64,000 nt of DNA from Doryteuthis pealeii (GCA_023376005.1 CM042145.1:61521228-61585227); one strand, 5' to 3'; positions 1 to 9,684 are shown, numbered from the stretch's first letter. Numbers and translations: made by a program. The notes: generated by a model from the letters alone, not told the origin.

Positions 1-16
1 ATACGTTTCATAAATA

Positions 17-421
17 GGTACTCTTCGCGGAGAACCGTCCCGGCCTCCTACCTCAAAATCCCCTAGCCGGTGGCTGCTGAAAAAAAAACACCAGCTACGA
101 TTGAAGCCTGTAGCCGAACCGGTGTCACTTGAAAAAAAACTATGATTAGGGTTGGTTTAATGGGAAAATAAATAATTTGGGCTCTGTTTTTTCTGGGTGA
201 CCCAAAAAAACAGAACCCACGAATTTTGTAATGAAACTGTTAATTTTAACTTGGGAGGGTTGGGTTTTCGGGAAAAACGCCCTAAGTTCGTTTATTTTTT
301 TTTTCAAGTGACACCGCTTCGGCTACGGCCCTCAATCGTAGCTGGTGTGTTTTTTTTTCAGCAGCCACCAGCTAACGGATTTTGAAGCAGGAGGCCGGGA
401 CGGTTCTCCGCGAAGAGTACC
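17..421. mobile_element. MITE with long terminal inverted repeats (GGTA-MITE 1)
   Basis: Both ends read GGTACTCTTCGCGGAGAACC inward and remain paired for about 120 bp, leaving a short AT-rich centre with no transposase. The 8-bp direct repeat CATAAATA lies directly outside both ends (9-16 and 422-429), a clear target-site duplication. The arms share blocks (GTCCCGG.CTCCT.CCTCA, CACCAGCTA, GTGTCACTTGAAA) with the MITE at 40773-41262, so these are one family. An 8-bp duplication fits hAT, Merlin or P type DNA transposons; I cannot choose between them. The small ORF inside is not a gene. Confidence 0.85.
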
Positions 422-602
422 CATAAATAATCAGCAGAAGACGATTCCACCTTTTTAAAGGGTTGCGATCGATCGAAGAAACCTAAAAAGTCTCTTCTCT
501 GTAGAAAACGTCGATTTACACTCGTATAGAATCATTGACTTCGACATGTCTTGATGCTTCGATTCCAAAAATAGACACGGTCAAGTAACGTGTTGCTGAC
601 TT

Positions 603-840
603 GCCTAAGAATCGCAAGGTTCCTGGTTCGATATTGGCCCTCGCCAACTCAGCGTATGAGTAGCACAGAGATCTCAGATCTGTGCAGTAAAGTGAGGAGC
701 TGAAGGTAGTTGTGGCGCTCCAACTCACTAAGAAAAACAATCTCCTTGGTCTAACGCTAGTGAAAAAGGGGATAGACTCCCTCGCTGTCTGGCCGATACC
801 GACCTGAGGCCAACCCGTCGTCTTTACTTTTTTTCCTTAC
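603..840 (+). repeat. SINE-L, 5'-truncated tRNA-derived SINE
   Basis: Retains the B box (GGTTCGATATTGG), the body (AGCGTATGAGTAGCACAG ... GATAGACTCCCTCGCTG) and a TTTACTT-like tail. The A-box end is missing. Aligns throughout with the fuller copies at 2594-2855 and 15649-15902. Confidence 0.85.
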
Positions 841-1014
841 TTATACCAGTTATGGATGCAATGCAAGATGGGAACTACACAAGATACTGCGTGATGTTTT
901 CTACAAATTATGGAAACTGCATACCACAAAAAGCAGCTATACTGCCACTTACCTCCCATCATACAGACCACCAAACGTTAAAATGACATCAGTCAATCCT
1001 GATTAGGGCGAGAG

Positions 1015-1019
<5 letters not shown>

Positions 1020-1058
<39 letters not shown>
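1020..1058. repeat. (TA)n microsatellite
   Basis: About 39 bp of perfect TA dinucleotides directly abutting the Penelope-like end that follows. Confidence 0.95.
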
Positions 1059-1062
<4 letters not shown>

Positions 1063-1380
1063 AGGTAGACAAACACGGGATTTTATGGAAACTGGATGTT
1101 TATTGGCGACGATGCAACGTTTCGGTCTCTTAATTAGACCATCTTCAGGACTTGGATATAGTACTCGCTTCGATTATGGACATTCTCAAAATGCTGAAAC
1201 AGAAGGTCATCAGTAGGGAGGGGATGGTTAGTGGATTTTCTTCTCACTAGATGGGGAGTGTCTGGATGGTGGTACCACAGTTATTGGTCTAGAAAGTTGG
1301 ATTGTTGAGGATTGGTTAACTGAATATGTGTTAGTTTACCTTTCTCCACATACTGTCGGATTAACCTCCTCACATTTCTC

Positions 1381-1382
<2 letters not shown>
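1059..1382 (-). mobile_element. Penelope-like pLTR or 3' end (non-coding)
   Basis: On the minus strand this reads CCTGAAGATGG..., then AGACCGAAACGTTGCATCG, then AATAAACATCC. The CCTGAAGA...CCGAAACGTT signature is typical of the terminal repeats of Penelope-like elements. The segment AGGTAGACAAACACGGGAT is shared with 2102-2260. No coding sequence is visible. The identification rests on motif resemblance, so a different retroelement end is possible. Confidence 0.5.

Positions 1383-1415
<33 letters not shown>
1383..1415. repeat. (TA)n microsatellite
   Basis: About 30 bp of TA repeat between the Penelope-like end and the 3' end of the next HelB copy. Confidence 0.95.
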
Positions 1416-1416
<1 letters not shown>

Positions 1417-1531
1417 TCGCAGGACCTGTGGTATACCAGAGTATGATAATTTAATTATTACAATGTTTGATATGTTTACTTAACAGTTATTGCAACATAG
1501 TTTAATATGTAACAAGTATAATAATCTTCAT

Positions 1532-1613
<82 letters not shown>

Positions 1614-2074
1614 ATTAGGGTTGTAAAGTATTTATATTGGTTTGCCGATAAAAATCGGAGAGGGCGTTTAAATTATCTATATTAATTTCCCGACAAAAAC
1701 ACGACACAGAAAACCTTGGCTCGCTAACACATGGCCTAAATTAAGGCATGAGACCGGGACGACATAAGATCAAAATTACGAAAATATATTCCGTAATTTC
1801 AATATTACAAATAAAACAATCCTGTAATTTTGTTCAATTCATTCTAATTTGACACGGGGCATTAAAGCGACACAAGACTATTTGTAATGTTTCATTTTTT
1901 GAATTGGGTGAAAAAAAAAAAAAAGGAACAAATAAGAAATCGGCGATTAAGCAACACCAGATAATCTGAATTAACATTTTTGCATTGCATCTGGAACAAC
2001 TCGGACGGTCTCATTTTAAACCAGAGGGTATTGAAGGATGATAACGGACGGAACATTTAGGAACAAGCGGATTA

Positions 2075-2096
<22 letters not shown>
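1416..2096 (-). mobile_element. Helitron-like element HelB, expanded internally
   Basis: The right-hand terminus lies at the left edge: GCAGGACCTGTGG with the paired CCTGTGG/CCAGAG hairpin, and CTCG in place of the terminal CTAG. The far end carries the HelB 5' part (GATAATCTGAATTAACATTTTTGC, GGTCTCATTTTAAACC, then TA repeats). A (CT)n block at 1534-1610 and about 300 bp of unfamiliar sequence (1611-1910) sit inside, so this copy is longer than the usual 430-470 bp. No Rep/helicase coding sequence is present. Confidence 0.75.
1534..1610. repeat. (CT)n microsatellite inside HelB
   Basis: About 77 bp of perfect CT. It occupies the same internal position of HelB as the (CT)n at 16397-16470, which suggests a family-specific hotspot. 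Confidence 0.95.
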
Positions 2097-2101
<5 letters not shown>

Positions 2102-2106
<5 letters not shown>

Positions 2107-2392
2107 GTAGACAAACACGGGATGTAATACAAAATGGATGTTTATTGTAGGTAGTGATGTCGACGTTATAACGTTTCGGTCTGTTAGACTTTCTTCAGGA
2201 CGTTGGATTGAGTTCTTACTTCAACGGTCAACATTTTCATACTGGTGAGTTATGAGGTATTTTGTTCGGGTATTTCCGTGAAATGTTATGCTTTTTATAC
2301 GTAATCTAATGATATCATCCCTTGTGTGCTATTCTGCACTAGTACCCAAAATTATTCACTTCAAGCCTCTTGTCAAAAATATTAAAAGGTCT
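2102..2392 (-). mobile_element. Penelope-like pLTR or 3' end
   Basis: The minus strand reads CGTCCTGAAGAAAGTC, then ACAGACCGAAACGTTATAACG, then AATAAACATCC, matching the unit at 1059-1180 but diverged. It is preceded by TA and GA repeats. Non-coding. Confidence 0.5.
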
Positions 2393-2593
2393 TCAAAGTC
2401 GGCCATTGTAAATGAGCGGTGATTTTTGCAAAGTGTATTTTTCTGTAAAAGTAACAAAAACGAAAAATTTGAAGGAAAAACAAGCATCAATAATTGGATT
2501 TTTGTGACCCAACTTTTGTGCTTCTTTTAAATATTGATAATGGTTTTGTATTTGTCGGCTTTGTTTAGCCAATTTTCCCGACGAAATTGTGAT

Positions 2594-2855
2594 GCGTAAG
2601 TAAAGTAAAGCCAACGGGGCGGCCTAAAGTCGGTAACAGCCAGTCAGCGAGGGAGTCTATCCCCTTTTCAATAGCGCTAGACCAAGGAGATTGTTTTTTA
2701 GCATCTGAGGTGGAGCGCCACACCTACCATCAGCTCCTTACTTTACCGCACAGATCCCTGTGCTACTCATACGCTGAGTTGGCGGGGACCGGTATCGAAC
2801 TAAGAACCTTGTGGTTTCTAGCCGAACGCTCTACCGACTGAGCTAACCCTATCCA
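2594..2855 (-). repeat. SINE-L, near full-length tRNA-derived SINE
   Basis: On the minus strand: TTAGCTCAGTCGGTAGAGCG (A box), AGTTCGATACC (B box), then the non-tRNA body with GCGTATGAGTAGCACAG and GGGATAGACTCCCTCGC, ending in the tail GACTTTACTTTACTTAC. The head resembles tRNA-Lys-type genes, but the acceptor stem does not pair properly, so this is a retroposon and not a tRNA gene. Confidence 0.92.
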
Positions 2856-2869
2856 AATACAAAATTCGA

Positions 2870-3262
2870 CTGTTCCCAAATGCATATTGTTGGCATCCTT
2901 CTGTCTGCTAAAGACGATGGTGTAATGTCCATTTTTTTTTCTTCCCCTAACTGCATCTGCACGAGTGGCTGAATTTGGTGCAGTGACTGCATAAAAAACA
3001 GTGATGGTTGCTGTTGTCTCTTTTCCTTCTGGCTCTCTTCGCTGTTGTGGCTTCTTTCCTCTCTCTTTTTCACTCCTTTTCGTGCGTTGTTTGACTAGGA
3101 GGTGCCGACCTCCCATGTGTTGGTGTTGACGTGGCAGGTGTTCTTCCAGGCGTCTTTGAAGCGTTGGCGTGGTTTTTCTACCGGTTGGGAGCCTTCTACT
3201 AATTCGCCATACAGTAGGTCTTTGGGAATGGTTAGTGTAGCGAGAGGAGGGACTTACCTCGT
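2870..3262 (-). pseudogene. LINE 3' coding relic (C-terminus of reverse transcriptase ORF)
   Basis: Reading the minus strand from about 3235, one frame gives IPKDLLYGELVEGS, then KPRQRFKDAWKN and NTNTWEVGTS, then a stop. This matches the tail found in many LINE reverse transcriptase proteins (LLYGEL.EG.R..GRP..R.KD...W). After a frame change, further downstream, FLCSHCTKFSHS preserves a CxxCxxxF zinc-finger-like motif common at the end of such proteins. Stops and frame shifts make it a pseudogene. The ORFs of 171 and 74 codons overlapping this interval are by-products of other frames. SINE-L at 2594-2855 lies immediately downstream on the same strand. Confidence 0.75.
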
Positions 3263-3525
3263 GGAGTGAAGTGGGCAAGGACTTGTCTCACGTGTAGGTT
3301 TATGATTTAGGTGAGGTGTTGCCAAGATGGCCACAAAAGAATACGCATTACCTACTTTTTTGCATAGAAATGTATGTGTTTGTGTGCATGTGGGCGAAGG
3401 AAGTGGCGATACGAGAAATGAAACAACTCACTGGGTTTAAAAAGCATATGAAGCCAATTTAAAATTCTTACGGTTGGGAGGAATAGACAGTTAAATTTAA
3501 ATGAATTTAGCTTTCAAATTAGTTT

Positions 3526-3775
3526 CAAGTAACAAATTTGAAAGAAAAAATGTTAAGTCATAGATAACAATTTGAAGCTCATTAACGTTTTCTCAAAAGG
3601 ATGTAAGAAAAAAAATATTCTTCTCACTCAAATCCAGTTTTCACTAATTCTAAAACAGTGCACACTCGAGATTCACTTGTAATTCTCTCAAAAGCCGCTG
3701 ATAGTGTGTTAACTCTAATTTTAAGCTATGTAATCATTTATGAGTCTTACATCAAACCAAGAAAACAAATAAACT
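3526..3775. repeat. Local direct duplication, copy 1
   Basis: Shares GATAACAATTTGA.GCTCATTA and TCTCACTCAAATCCAGTTTTC, in the same order and with similar spacing, with 4376-4583. The trailing part (GAGTCTTACAT...GAAAACAAA) matches 4986-5030, so copy 2 was later split by a SINE-L insertion. Sequence is AT-rich and non-coding. Confidence 0.8.
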
Positions 3776-3794
3776 ATAACTAATCTAAATTGCC

Positions 3795-4077
3795 GATGGA
3801 GATGCGGGTGTAATGGGTCGAGTCGTAGGAAATGGAGTCGTCGATCCGAGTTCAAATCCTGGACGAGGCTGTTTGCATTTCACATAATGTTAATACCCTT
3901 GGTTTTCCAAGGGATTAGCGCTATGTGAATATCGGTATGCATCCAACTACTATTCTTCCGACCATGGGTAAATAGTATGGCAGACCGGGCTCTTTAACTT
4001 TGGCTAGGTAACCAGTCTAGGAGAAGGAAAACTCTGAATTCAGAAATCGGCCTTGTGCGGAGAGGTTGGTAAATATA
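3795..4077 (+). repeat. SINE-T, tRNA-derived SINE
   Basis: The head has GGTGTAATGGGTCGAGTCG (A-box-like) and GAGTTCAAATCCTGG (B box), followed by CTGTTTGCATTTCACATA, a central hairpin (CCCTTGG/CCAAGGG) and the 3' module GGGTAAATAGTATGGCAGACC ... TGTGCGGAGAGGTTGGTAAATA. The same head and tail recur at 11431, 33420, 36440 and 36630. Confidence 0.8.
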
Positions 4078-4375
4078 TATGTGCTAGAAGGCGGTGACTG
4101 GAGGTTTTAGTGTATGATGTTAAACTATCTGATGGTGAAGTTCCAATCATGGATCTCTGGGGAATTTTCATCACCATTACTCCCAGGTCTACTCTGACCC
4201 AGAGTGGTGGTTCCTGGTAGGTTCCCAACTCTCGGTTAAATAGAAGAAAGAGAATTTTCAAAAATGTGTTTTAAAAAATGATTACCTATCAAGAAGGAAT
4301 AAATCAAAAGGTCTTCAGTATAAAATAACCCAATAAGGTTGACATGCCGTAAAATACAACCAACCAGCCAACCAC
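4078..4375 (+). mobile_element. X retroposon, 3' half
   Basis: Starts within the X body (GTGCTAGAAGGCGGTG), continues through CTCTGACCCAGAGTGG and GGTTAAATAG, and ends with the 3' tail GTTGACATGCCGTAAAATAC plus CCAACCAGCCAACC. The 5' half is absent. Confidence 0.88.
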
Positions 4376-4583
4376 AAATAATTTGAAAAAAAAAACATTT
4401 AAGTCACAGATAACAATTTGACGCTCATTATCTTTTCTTAAAAAAAATTGTGTAAAAAAAAAAAAATGGTTCTCACTCAAATCCAGTTTTCACTAATTCT
4501 AAAACGGAGCACGTTTGAAATTCACTCTTATCTCAAAAGCCTGGAACAGTGAGTTATCTACTAATTTGAAGGCTATGTAATCT
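4376..4583. repeat. Local direct duplication, copy 2
   Basis: Second copy of 3526-3735. Its continuation is found beyond the SINE-L at 4986-5030. Confidence 0.8.
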
Positions 4584-4607
4584 TGTTAATCAATTAACAA
4601 CATTGAA

Positions 4608-4855
4608 AGCTTAGTCGGTAGAGCGTCCACCAAAGAATCACAAGGTTCCTGGTTCGACACCGGCCCTCGCCAACTTAGCGTATGAGTAGCACGTGGATCT
4701 GTGCGGTAAAGTGAGGAGCTGATGGTAGGCGTGACGGTCCGTCTCAGATGCAAAAACAAACTTCTTTGTCTAGTGCTAGTGAATAGGGAGTAGACTCCCT
4801 CGTTGTCTAGCTGTTACCGACTTTAGGCCACCCCTACGACTTTACTTTACTTACT
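4608..4855 (+). repeat. SINE-L inserted in duplication copy 2
   Basis: Begins inside the A box (GCTTAGTCGGTAGAGCG), has the B box GGTTCGACACCGG, the SINE-L body and the tail ACTTTACTTTACTTAC. It separates two parts of the local duplication and is therefore younger than that duplication. Confidence 0.9.
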
Positions 4856-5049
4856 GGCATATGTCAACGCGCAATTCTCCAACAGTATGGGTAGAGACTC
4901 GACTACGAATAACCTCTCGTATTAGTATCTTTGTGTTCCGTTGGACGAGTCCAACTATCTTGTAGGGGAAATATCTTCCCTTACAACATAATCATATATA
5001 AGTCTTACATGATACCATGAAAACAAAGATGCCATAATATTCTTAGATA

Positions 5050-5520
5050 TCTATATTAATACTCGTGTTCCTTAAAAGTACGGCCATTATCTCGCCACAC
5101 CCTCTGCTTAAACATGAGACCGTCCAAATCGTCCAAGATGAAATTCAATAATGTAAATCCTGATTATCTGGTGTTGCCGAATTATTTCTAATAAGTGTCG
5201 TCACCTCAGCTAGATAATTTTCCATTCGATTGTTATTATGAAGAAAGGGAAAATAAAGGACATGCTACACAGAAAAATATAACAAAGAATAAAGAGAATA
5301 GGGGAAATACATAGAGCGGATGAGCGCGCGGAAGCGATAACGCTAATTTTTTTCAATTGAACATAATGAAAAGATGAAAAGAAAGAAAGAGTGAGAGAGT
5401 TAAATCAAGATTATTATACTTTTTACATATTGAATTATTTTGGAATAGCACTTGAGTAAATACATCGAACGTTGTAATAATTAAATTATCATACTGTAGT
5501 ATATCCACAGGTCCTGCTTG
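5050..5520 (+). mobile_element. Helitron-like element HelB
   Basis: The 5' end is A|TCTATATTAATACTCGTGTTCC. The 3' end has the hairpin CTGTAGTATATCCACAG, then GTCCTGCTTG (CTTG for CTAG) and a following T. Insertion between A and T, a 5' TC and a 3' hairpin about 10 nt before the end are Helitron hallmarks. It carries no Rep/helicase and must be mobilised in trans. Copies at 16289, 27189 and 53907 confirm both ends. Confidence 0.85.
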
Positions 5521-5584
5521 TTGTTTATATTTATAAAGCTTAATTCTATTTGACAAAGCCAGAAGTATGTGGGCATAAAGTGAG

Positions 5585-5640
5585 AATTGAACTCCCAATA
5601 ATGTTCTGCAAGTCTAGCGCGCAAACATTATACCACCGCT
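5585..5640 (-). repeat. tRNA-like SINE head fragment
   Basis: The minus strand has GGTGGTATAATGTTTGCGCG (A-box-like) and GGGAGTTCAATTCTC (B-box-like) at tRNA spacing. No intact acceptor stem is visible. Confidence 0.45.
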
Positions 5641-6109
5641 TTGTACGTAGTAGTAATATGAAGAAGGGTAGGGGTGTCAAAATAAGCCACTGTTAGTCAC
5701 ATGACTATCCCCGACACCCACCAATTCGGGTTGCAGATTTCGTTTTCTATGCACATATGCATTTCCAATCTCCCGCCATAATTTTATGGCTCCCGTTATT
5801 CCCCCCCACACACACACACATACACACTGATCAGAGATTTTACTATCCAGTCACTTGCTATTAACTCCCGAAATAAACAATTCATGAGTTTTACTTAATA
5901 ACTGTCCCTAAAGGGCGGGAATTGTGATGGTGACAATTTGGATATGCAAAAGAACATCTGGGAAGTGATTTCTTAAAGTGAAAAGGAAAACATTTTCGAC
6001 TTGATAAAGAAAGAAAGAAAGAAAATCGTATTTTGAATTTGCTAAAATCAACGGTAAGGACAAATCATATTATAGAACGTTTCTTATTATGCATTGTAAT
6101 TTATTTGTA
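5641..6109. other. Unassigned AT-rich spacer
   Basis: Contains a short (CA)n at 5809-5824 and GAAA repeats near 6006-6024. No recognisable element or coding sequence seen. Confidence 0.6.
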
Positions 6110-6737
6110 CTAGCAAATATATGCACCCTCCGGGTGCAAGTATTTAAGTTTTAATGTAATAAAATATTATATTAAATTAGAAAGGCTAATGAAACTAAAT
6201 AAGAATGCAGTTAAAAATATTTGAAACAGAAGGGGGTATAATCGAAAAATAGAACAACTGAAATTTACTCTTCCATCACTCTCGTCTTTCATTTTTATTT
6301 TTCTAATTTAAGTATTTAGTTAAAAGAGGAAGTAAAGAATAAAAGGACAGTTATTTTTTCTTGTTAATGGATTTCATTTAAGACTCATTGAAGAGATTTT
6401 TGCTTATATCCATTAAAATAAAACCAAATAATTAGAAATCAATAATACTAAGCACATATTTATTAAAATCACATTTTTAATATCAATATGCAAATTAACC
6501 TTCCCGTTTACATAGTAAACCGCTATTTTGTTGTATATATAAATACAATTGCATGTTGTTAGTATGTAGATATGGTTAACAGTATTAATAATGTAAAACA
6601 ATTTTATTAATAATTGAGGTTTAAATAAAAAATAAATCATGGAGAATGTGATATCAATAACTAAGGGAATTGTTACTTGAGTAGTAATATAGTTTCGGTT
6701 ACAGACAGACAAACACATAATCTCCATTATAATAAGA
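6110..6737 (-). mobile_element. Helitron-like element HelA (full length)
   Basis: The minus strand runs A|TCTTATTATAATGGAG...GCACCCGGAGGGTGCATATATTTGCTAG|T. The 3' hairpin GCACCC/GGGTGC lies 11 nt before the CTAG end. A 628-bp copy without transposase. The ORF of 118 codons inside is open by chance and shares its frame with the 10048 copy only because the copies are similar. Confidence 0.92.
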
Positions 6738-6810
6738 TATTTACTCGTGTATAATGTAAAATCAGCCAAAAATTGAGGATAGAATTTTGTTGTTAAATAA
6801 TGTTGCTATA

Positions 6811-7339
6811 TCTTATTATAATGGAGATTATGTAAATATCTGTCTATAACCAAAACTACGTCACCATTTACTTAGTTATGTAAGTTATATTCTCAACGAT
6901 TATGAAATTCATTATTTAATTTTAATTAGTATCTTATTGACAATGTCTCCATTGAAGTCTAGCTAAGTTAAAATTGCTGCAAAACTGCCCAGATTATTAT
7001 TGCATTTAAAATCCTGAAATTATATGTTAAATATCTCTAAGAAATAAATATCTACATAGTATATGGTGGGGATAATTTGCATAATGATTTTAACAAAACT
7101 GCATTTAATGAATAATTATTTTCTGTTACTGATTTCCAATGATATCATGTTATTCTCAAACGTATTAAAAGCAATTCTATATATAATTTTATATAGAAAT
7201 AAAATAACATTAAAATAACTGATATTTTCACATTCGTTTTAATTTAGTTTCGTTTTTTCTTTCTAATTTAATATAAATTTTATTACATCAAAACTTAAAT
7301 ACTTGCACCCAAAGGGGGGGGGGACAATACTTTTGTTAG
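6811..7339 (+). mobile_element. Helitron-like element HelA, diverged subfamily
   Basis: Same 5' terminus (A|TCTTATTATAATGGAG) and a decayed 3' terminus (TTGCACCC, a poly-G run, then TTAG|T). The interior differs from the 6110 copy and matches the copies at 40595, 44751 and 61207 (e.g. ATATCTCTAAGAAATAAA, TATATAGAAAT). It lies 5'-end to 5'-end with the 6110 copy, 73 bp apart. Confidence 0.85.
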
Positions 7340-7675
7340 TTATACTAACAAACCAACAGAATTTGGATATTTTCAAAAAAAGACGGTCCAGTAAATTCAA
7401 AACAAAGTTTGACTTTAAGATTTAACCAATTATTTAAAATCAATGAACAATTTAACACAAAAATACGTCTATGCACTAATTTTTGTGTCGGGCTTGACGA
7501 GGGGGGGGGGTGATATTAATGGCGCATATTTTTCTAATGTCTAATGAAAGCTGAAAGAATGAATACGTCTGATTTCCAATGTTCAAAAAAGAAAATGTTC
7601 TAAAAACCTGCAATCTTCGAAGGGAGGAAACTCGAAGAGTGCTTTATTGCCATTTTCATTTGTGTTGTTCTTATC

Positions 7676-7680
<5 letters not shown>
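7340..7680. other. Unassigned spacer with poly-G run
   Basis: Holds a G run at about 7501-7510. No element recognised. Confidence 0.6.

Positions 7681-7711
<31 letters not shown>
7680..7711. repeat. (TA)n microsatellite
   Basis: About 32 bp of TA directly before a Penelope-like relic. Confidence 0.95.
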
Positions 7712-7716
<5 letters not shown>

Positions 7717-7985
7717 AGACACGGAATATACCATCAGTTTCCTACCTGATGATGGCAAAATGTATTGCCGAAAGCGCTCGTAATGAAACCTTTGGTGGAC
7801 TGCAACACCAGTTCCACCCTGACACCAAAAAGATGGCCCGAAAATTAGAAAGGATCGAACAAAAACTCGTCCGACAAGAATTGTCTGTACAGTTTAACAC
7901 AACATGTTTAAAAGAAAAAATGCTGCCAAAATACACACTCATATTAGTTACCCCAAGTTATATTAACTGTTTAGAATTTTTGTAA
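7712..7985 (+). pseudogene. Penelope-like element 5' relic (N-terminal coding segment)
   Basis: Starts with a pLTR-like stretch (CCTGATGATGGCAAAATGTA, then TTGCCGAAAGCGCT) and runs into an ORF reading KKMARKLERIEQKLVRQELS, a later FNTTCLKEKMLPK, then a stop. The charged helix followed by CLxxxxxPK resembles the N-terminal region of Penelope-like reverse transcriptases. A diverged relative lies at 9685-9895, so this is a repeat family and not a host exon. No RT motifs follow. Assignment is by resemblance only. Confidence 0.55.
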
Positions 7986-7989
7986 GCTT

Positions 7990-8889
7990 TACTTACTCTG
8001 GTACACAACTCTCAGTGTCTTTTGAATGACACTAAACTGCGTCCGATGATGATGTTCTGGAGCCCTGTAGAGTATGGATTATTCCTTTATTACCATTAAT
8101 CCGAGGTAAACTTAATTTATTAAGTTTAGCACGAGGTAATCACTGGGAATTGAACTAACAATCATATGATAGCCCATTAAAAAAGATGCTGAATGTCAGT
8201 ATTACATTTTTGTCTGATTTATTTGTATATTATTATAAAAGTAATAGAAAACTTTCTATGTTGTACCATTCTATACAAACACCTTTTATGAGAAACATGC
8301 AATTAATATTTTTAATTTTTTGTTGTCATTTAAATACTTAAAAAGTGGTTAGGACTTTAGAGATTACTTTTCTATCATTTTGATTGGTTGAAGTGATGAA
8401 AAATTGTCTTATTATACTTACTAGTTTAAGGTTTCTCTATTACTTTTGTGCGAGTAATCGTGATTGCCAACCCGACCGAAGGGATTGGATTTTTTTTCTT
8501 TTCTTATTTAACCACAATTACGGGACCTACATAGGTTCAGGACATATGAAACTTGCTTCTTAAGGTCGCAACAAGGCATTGTACCAAATAAGGTAAGTCG
8601 AGTTTTTTTTTCTTCTTCCTGAGTTTGAAGTTAGTTTAATATGCTGTAAGTCGTCTCTGATTTAGTGGGTTGCTTTTTCTGCCACACCAACTCGCACTTA
8701 AATTTTCAGCAATATTAAATTGGTTTCTAAAACAATCAAGTAAATGCTACCCACTGAGTACAATAAGTTTTTTTTAGCTACACAGGGGTGGGGGTATATT
8801 CATAATCGGGTTATACACGAGTAAATACCACAGATCTTTTATTAATCCATTATTGCGTCTAATTTATATATTTCCTATGTATACATCTA
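7990..8889. other. Unassigned spacer
   Basis: AT-rich with no coding sequence seen. A tRNA-like B box (AGTTCAATTCCCAGTG on the minus strand) occurs near 8133-8150 but no convincing A box accompanies it. Confidence 0.55.
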
Positions 8890-8911
8890 TATATATATAT
8901 ATATATATATA
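8890..8911. repeat. (TA)n microsatellite
   Basis: Short TA run bordering the 3' end of a Penelope-like element. Confidence 0.9.
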
Positions 8912-9183
8912 ATTACAAAGTCGCTCCTACCATTGGTTTCTGAATAACACTTTTTCGGTGTTATTCGTCTTCAGAGGCGTTTGACTTTTGAAAAAAATTG
9001 GACAGTTTTAAACTCCCGGCACGTATCCACGCGATCCGTTAATAGCTCCTGCATTTCGCTTTCATCATTCAACGGCATCACTATTTGTCGTCATTGTTCT
9101 TATTGTGATTTTAAAAAAAATTTTTTTTTCCGTTTTTATATTTATTTTAGTTTATGTGTGTTTATTTATATATGAATTCTTAA
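8912..9183 (-). mobile_element. 3' UTR and terminal repeat of Penelope-like element
   Basis: Downstream (on the minus strand) of the GIY-YIG coding relic. Contains CCTCTGAAGACGAATAACAC and GTGTTATTCAGAAACC, an inverted GTGTTATTC hairpin of the sort found at the end of these elements, and finishes at a TA repeat. Confidence 0.65.
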
Positions 9184-9603
9184 TTATGGCGGTCTGATGT
9201 TTTGGTTAGTCCAATTCCATATTAAGAATTTTTTCCTGTGTGGGCATGCTCGAAAAATTTCTGTTTTGTTGTTTAGGAAATTTTCTTCGGAGTTTATTCC
9301 TTGAAGAATACGGAATTTTTCTGTTGTGCATAATGAGCATTTTTGGGAACCATTTATATATGGTTTCGATTGGTCTAGTATTTTCCATTCTAATTTAAAA
9401 TGTTTTTCTTGTTTTTTATACTGCCATACTTTGTTGGATAGCGCTGTCACGTTCCTCTTATTTTCGTGTTTGAAGGATGTTAAATGGTTATAGTAGCGTT
9501 GTTTAAAGCTACCCTGCACCATCCCTATGTAGTTTTCGCTGGTTTCCGATTGGTTTGTATATATATTTCTTAGGGACGAATGAATAGAAAATATATGAAT
9601 CAA
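9184..9603 (-). pseudogene. Penelope-like element C-terminal GIY-YIG endonuclease
   Basis: The 139-codon frame holds NYIGMVQGSFKQRYYNH, then SFKHENKRNVTALSNKVWQY, then KLEWKILDQ and YINGSQKCSLCTTEKFRIL. The order YIG / KxRYxNH / T-LSxxxW / WxIL / CxLCxxEK is the GIY-YIG endonuclease of Penelope-like retroelements, which nicks target DNA for insertion. The Cys-x2-Cys and the E of the TEK motif are retained. The reverse transcriptase upstream is missing, so the copy is 5'-truncated. The frame ends normally (NIRPP, stop) before the 3' UTR at 8912-9183. Confidence 0.85.
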
Positions 9604-9684
9604 TTCCTACACCCTTTCATATAACTTCTGTGAGTCTTCTCTTCCGTGTTTTAAAAGAACTAGGAACCCACTAAATTACGTCTA

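Noticed and set aside
6413..6769. 118-codon ORF also seen at 10353-10769
   Set aside because: Lies inside two similar HelA copies; shared because the copies are similar, with no helicase or other domain.
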